Below, one piece after another: positions 6,045 through 7,703 of a stretch of 7,703 nt of DNA; the first letter of the stretch is position 1; each line of letters starts with the position of its first letter. Source of the stretch: Anaerolineales bacterium (lineage in GTDB: Bacteria; Chloroflexota; Anaerolineae; Anaerolineales; Villigracilaceae); the NCBI GenBank assembly GCA_020847355.1, contig JADLCG010000310.1, forward strand, positions 1-7,703, in the 5' to 3' direction. The notes beneath the pieces are model-generated. The model was not told the origin of the DNA, made no database searches, and saw only the letters and a list, made by a program, of their open reading frames with translations. The position numbers were made by a program, and so were the translations under genes.

Positions 6045-6464
6045 GCTACTGCGCTTCAAAAAAGCGTGCATATTTTTCAGAGTTTGTTTCCATTCCCCCT
6101 CGGCGGAGGTTTTTCGCCGCACAGTTTGCGCGCGCATCCGCATCGCCTCTATGACCTTTTCCTCCTCGCCTGCATCCAGCCAGAAGCCATGCGCATTTTC
6201 GGCGCAATACTCCAATTTCAAATCGTATAAACGATATTGAAATTCAAGCATCGGTTTGGCGCAATGCGGACAGAGAGTCTGCGTTTCCTTTTGAAAGTGA
6301 ATCAACGAGCCTTTTTGCGCGTCTTCGTCAAAGACACGGTCTTCCAATTTATCTAATTCGTTTGCATCCAGCCACATGCCGCGGCAATGCGGACAGGCGT
6401 CTATTTCAAACATGCCTTTATAAAATTTCTGCGCCAATTCCGCGCCGCATTTTGGACAGTTCAT
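6033..6464 (-). CDS. Double zinc-ribbon protein (zf-TFIIB family)
   Basis: The 143-residue protein carries two zf-TFIIB-type ribbons. The first uses Cys3, Cys6, Cys24 and Cys27, then GMWLDANEL (29-37). The second uses Cys65, Cys68 and Cys87, then GFWLDAGE (93-100), with His92 in place of the fourth Cys (C-x4-H). The W-L-D-x-x-E pattern after each ribbon is the family signature. The C-terminus is basic (RMRAQTVRRK and KRSSKKK). The family has no settled function, and the name reflects resemblance to the TFIIB ribbon, not proof of transcription factor activity. The ATG overlaps the tlyA stop as ATGA, so translation is probably coupled to tlyA. The gene ends inside the shared terminator hairpin. 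It is likely cytoplasmic, since no signal or membrane helix is seen. Confidence 0.85.
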   Translation of the reverse strand: MNCPKCGAELAQKFYKGMFEIDACPHCRGMWLDANELDKLEDRVFDEDAQKGSLIHFQKETQTLCPHCAKPMLEFQYRLYDLKLEYCAENAHGFWLDAGEEEKVIEAMRMRAQTVRRKTSAEGEWKQTLKNMHAFLKRSSKKK

Positions 6465-7258
6465 TTATTTGCATCCTCTGGCGCAATTGGCAGTACGCCC
6501 GCCACAAACGCTTCAGCAAAAGCCTCACGCGGATTCAAATCCATCCATAGCAAAAACTCCGCATTGCCTTTGGGACCCAGCAAAGAAGATTTCACCAGCC
6601 CGCGCAAACCAAAGCCTTCCGCCTGTGCATAGTTCAACACATCCAACAAAACCTGACGATGAATCGCCGGATCGCGGATTACGCCGTCTCCGCGCGAGAC
6701 ATCTTTTTTACCGGCTTCAAATTGCGGCTTGATCAAACACAGCAATTGCGTTTTAGGCGAAATCCATTTTTTGATGACCGGCAGTAAAACCTTCAAAGAA
6801 ATGAACGAAGCGTCCACCGTCACCAAATCCACAGGTTCAGGCAAAGATTCAACAAACCGCGCATTGGTTTCTTCCATCACTACCACGCGGGAATCCTTGC
6901 GTAACTTCCAATGCAAAATTCCCTTGCCAACATCTATGGCATAAACTTTACGCGCGCCATTTTGCAAAAGGCAATCCGTAAACCCGCCGGTAGATGAGCC
7001 AACATCGGCGCACACAAAATTGGTAACGTCAATTGCAAAAGCCGTTAAGGCGCCGGCTAGTTTCTCGCCGCCGCGCGAAACAAACCGCGGACCGGTATCA
7101 ACTGTCAGCGCGGCATTGGCTGGGATCGTAGTAGCCGGCTTGAGCGCGACCTGACCGGCGACGCGCACTTGTCCCGCCATGATCAAGGCTTGCGCTTTCG
7201 CCCGCGAATCGGCTAAACCCTTTTCCACCAATAAAACATCCAAACGCACTTTCGGCAT
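6461..7258 (-). CDS. tlyA: TlyA family rRNA (cytidine-2'-O)-methyltransferase
   Basis: The 265-residue protein fits TlyA in length and domain order. An S4 RNA-binding domain (about 3-50, RLDVLLVEKGLADSRAKAQALI) is joined by the linker GPRFVSRGGEKL (56-67) to a Rossmann methyltransferase. Visible methyltransferase motifs are DVGSSTGGFTDCLL (85-98, SAM binding), VDASFISL (148-155), LIKPQFEAGK (175-184) and LLGPKGNAEFLL (226-237). In Mycobacterium TlyA methylates 16S rRNA C1409 and 23S rRNA C1920 and sets capreomycin sensitivity. The older name hemolysin is misleading, and whether this copy acts on one or both subunits cannot be told. It is preceded by a good promoter whose -10 lies 6 bases from ATG, so it is probably leaderless. 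It overlaps the zinc-ribbon gene by four bases and is divergent from the UbiA-family gene. Confidence 0.95.
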   Translation of the reverse strand: MPKVRLDVLLVEKGLADSRAKAQALIMAGQVRVAGQVALKPATTIPANAALTVDTGPRFVSRGGEKLAGALTAFAIDVTNFVCADVGSSTGGFTDCLLQNGARKVYAIDVGKGILHWKLRKDSRVVVMEETNARFVESLPEPVDLVTVDASFISLKVLLPVIKKWISPKTQLLCLIKPQFEAGKKDVSRGDGVIRDPAIHRQVLLDVLNYAQAEGFGLRGLVKSSLLGPKGNAEFLLWMDLNPREAFAEAFVAGVLPIAPEDANK

Positions 7259-7264
7259 AAAAAT

Positions 7265-7294
7265 ATTGTATCAGGTAAAATAACTCCATGTTAA
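7265..7294 (-). promoter_or_regulatory. tlyA: Leaderless-type promoter of tlyA
   Basis: On the minus strand, TTAACA (7294-7289) is followed after 18 bases by TACAAT (7270-7265), which is also preceded by TGA to make an extended -10. ATG begins exactly 6 bases after the -10 box and there is no Shine-Dalgarno sequence. The -35 lies within the first codons of the divergent UbiA-family gene. Confidence 0.65.
7274..7283 (+). promoter_or_regulatory. -10 region of a leaderless promoter for the UbiA-family gene
   Basis: GGTAAAATAA, identical to 4085-4094, places TAAAAT (7276-7281) exactly 6 bases before ATG at 7288. It lies five bases from the oppositely oriented tlyA -10 box, so the 29-base gap serves both genes. 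No good -35 match is visible in the start of tlyA. Confidence 0.55.
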
Positions 7295-7703
7295 CTGCAC
7301 TCATAAAAACCATGCGCCCGCGCCAGTGGACAAAAAACGTCTTCATCTTTGCCGCACTTGTTTTTGACAAACAACTCTTCAACCCGGATTCATTTTTACG
7401 CACGCTGGCGGGCGCAATTTTATTTTGTTTAATCTCCTCCTGCGTTTATATCTTCAACGATTTATCAGACGTTGAAGCAGACCGCCAACATCCCGAAAAG
7501 AAAAACCGCCCAATCGCCTCCGGCAAATTACCCGTCCAGATCGCCTGGATTGCCGGCATTAGCTTAGTAATCTTCACGCTTGGAGTTTCTTTTTTTCTTG
7601 CGCCCGGTTTTGAAGCCGTCATCATTGCGTATTTCCTTTTGAACATTGCCTACACCAAATGGCTCAAACACATTCCCATTGTGGATGTGTTCGTCTTAGC
7701 CGC
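7288..7703 (+). CDS. UbiA-family prenyltransferase, probably decaprenyl-phosphate phosphoribosyltransferase, C-terminus cut off by window edge
   Basis: The first 138 codons are in the window. The opening RPRQWTKNVFIFAALVFDKQLF (10-31) and the motif YIFNDLSDVEADRQHPEKKN followed by RPIASG (54-79) are typical of the phosphoribosyltransferase branch of the UbiA family. N57, D58, D61 and D65 form the Mg-binding NDxxDxxxD motif. Hydrophobic segments at about 37-56, 83-104 and 109-122 are membrane helices. The conserved second Asp-rich motif lies beyond the edge. Mycobacterial Rv3806c transfers 5-phosphoribose from PRPP to decaprenyl phosphate as the first step to the arabinose donor for wall arabinan. 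A role in making a prenyl-linked pentose is inferred here, not shown. Menaquinone- or heme-type UbiA enzymes are less likely given the HPxKxxRPIASG sequence. The ATG has no Shine-Dalgarno sequence. Confidence 0.87.
   Translation, partial: MLTALIKTMRPRQWTKNVFIFAALVFDKQLFNPDSFLRTLAGAILFCLISSCVYIFNDLSDVEADRQHPEKKNRPIASGKLPVQIAWIAGISLVIFTLGVSFFLAPGFEAVIIAYFLLNIAYTKWLKHIPIVDVFVLA

Noticed and set aside
7098..7403. Minus-strand frame spanning the tlyA/UbiA gap
   Set aside because: It crosses the two-way promoter and overlaps both real genes out of frame, and its N-terminal part is a reverse reading of UbiA-family coding sequence.
1..7703. CRISPR array, transposon ends, phage genes, tRNA or rRNA
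   Set aside because: I looked for spaced identical repeats, terminal inverted repeats, integrase-like motifs and tRNA-like cloverleaf ends and saw none. The only strong palindrome is the terminator at 6009-6042.

Overview
The window looks like ordinary chromosome from a Chloroflexota bacterium, most probably class Anaerolineae. This is an inference from protein style: proline/threonine-rich stalks on membrane-anchored proteins, a TPR protein with a PT-rich tail, an L,D-transpeptidase with a twin-arginine signal, and many start codons placed directly behind a -10 box. GC content is moderate and base use looks even across the window. I see no transposase, integrase, phage gene, CRISPR array, tRNA or rRNA.

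Positions 1-2940 (minus strand) form a cell-wall cluster read toward the left edge. An N-acetylmuramoyl-L-alanine amidase with one membrane anchor (2940-1978) comes first. A membrane-anchored L,D-transpeptidase with a PT-rich stalk follows (1893-928). A second L,D-transpeptidase with a Tat signal and probable SH3-like repeats comes last (902 to beyond base 1, so its C-terminus with the catalytic Cys is missing). Together they point to peptidoglycan cutting and 3-3 cross-linking outside the membrane.

Positions 2928-4050 (plus strand) hold a flavin reductase-like protein and an AMMECR1/AmmeMemoRadiSam protein A, 18 bases apart and probably co-transcribed. The flavin reductase promoter overlaps that of the divergent amidase. 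Positions 4099-6009 encode a large membrane TPR protein with its own promoter. It converges on the minus-strand pair tlyA (7258-6461) and a double zinc-ribbon protein (6464-6033), whose start and stop codons overlap as ATGA. A 34-base perfect palindrome between the convergent genes acts as a two-way terminator. A 29-base gap separates tlyA from a divergent UbiA-family gene, probably decaprenyl-phosphate phosphoribosyltransferase, which runs off the right edge.

The most notable pattern is in gene starts. TAAAAT or TACAAT boxes lie exactly 6 bases before the ATG of three genes, and similar boxes lie 8 or 9 bases before two more. This implies leaderless or near-leaderless transcripts and several short two-way promoters. 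I did not find a clearly new multi-gene system; the best candidates for follow-up are this start architecture, the flavin reductase/AMMECR1 pair and the two-sided TPR protein.
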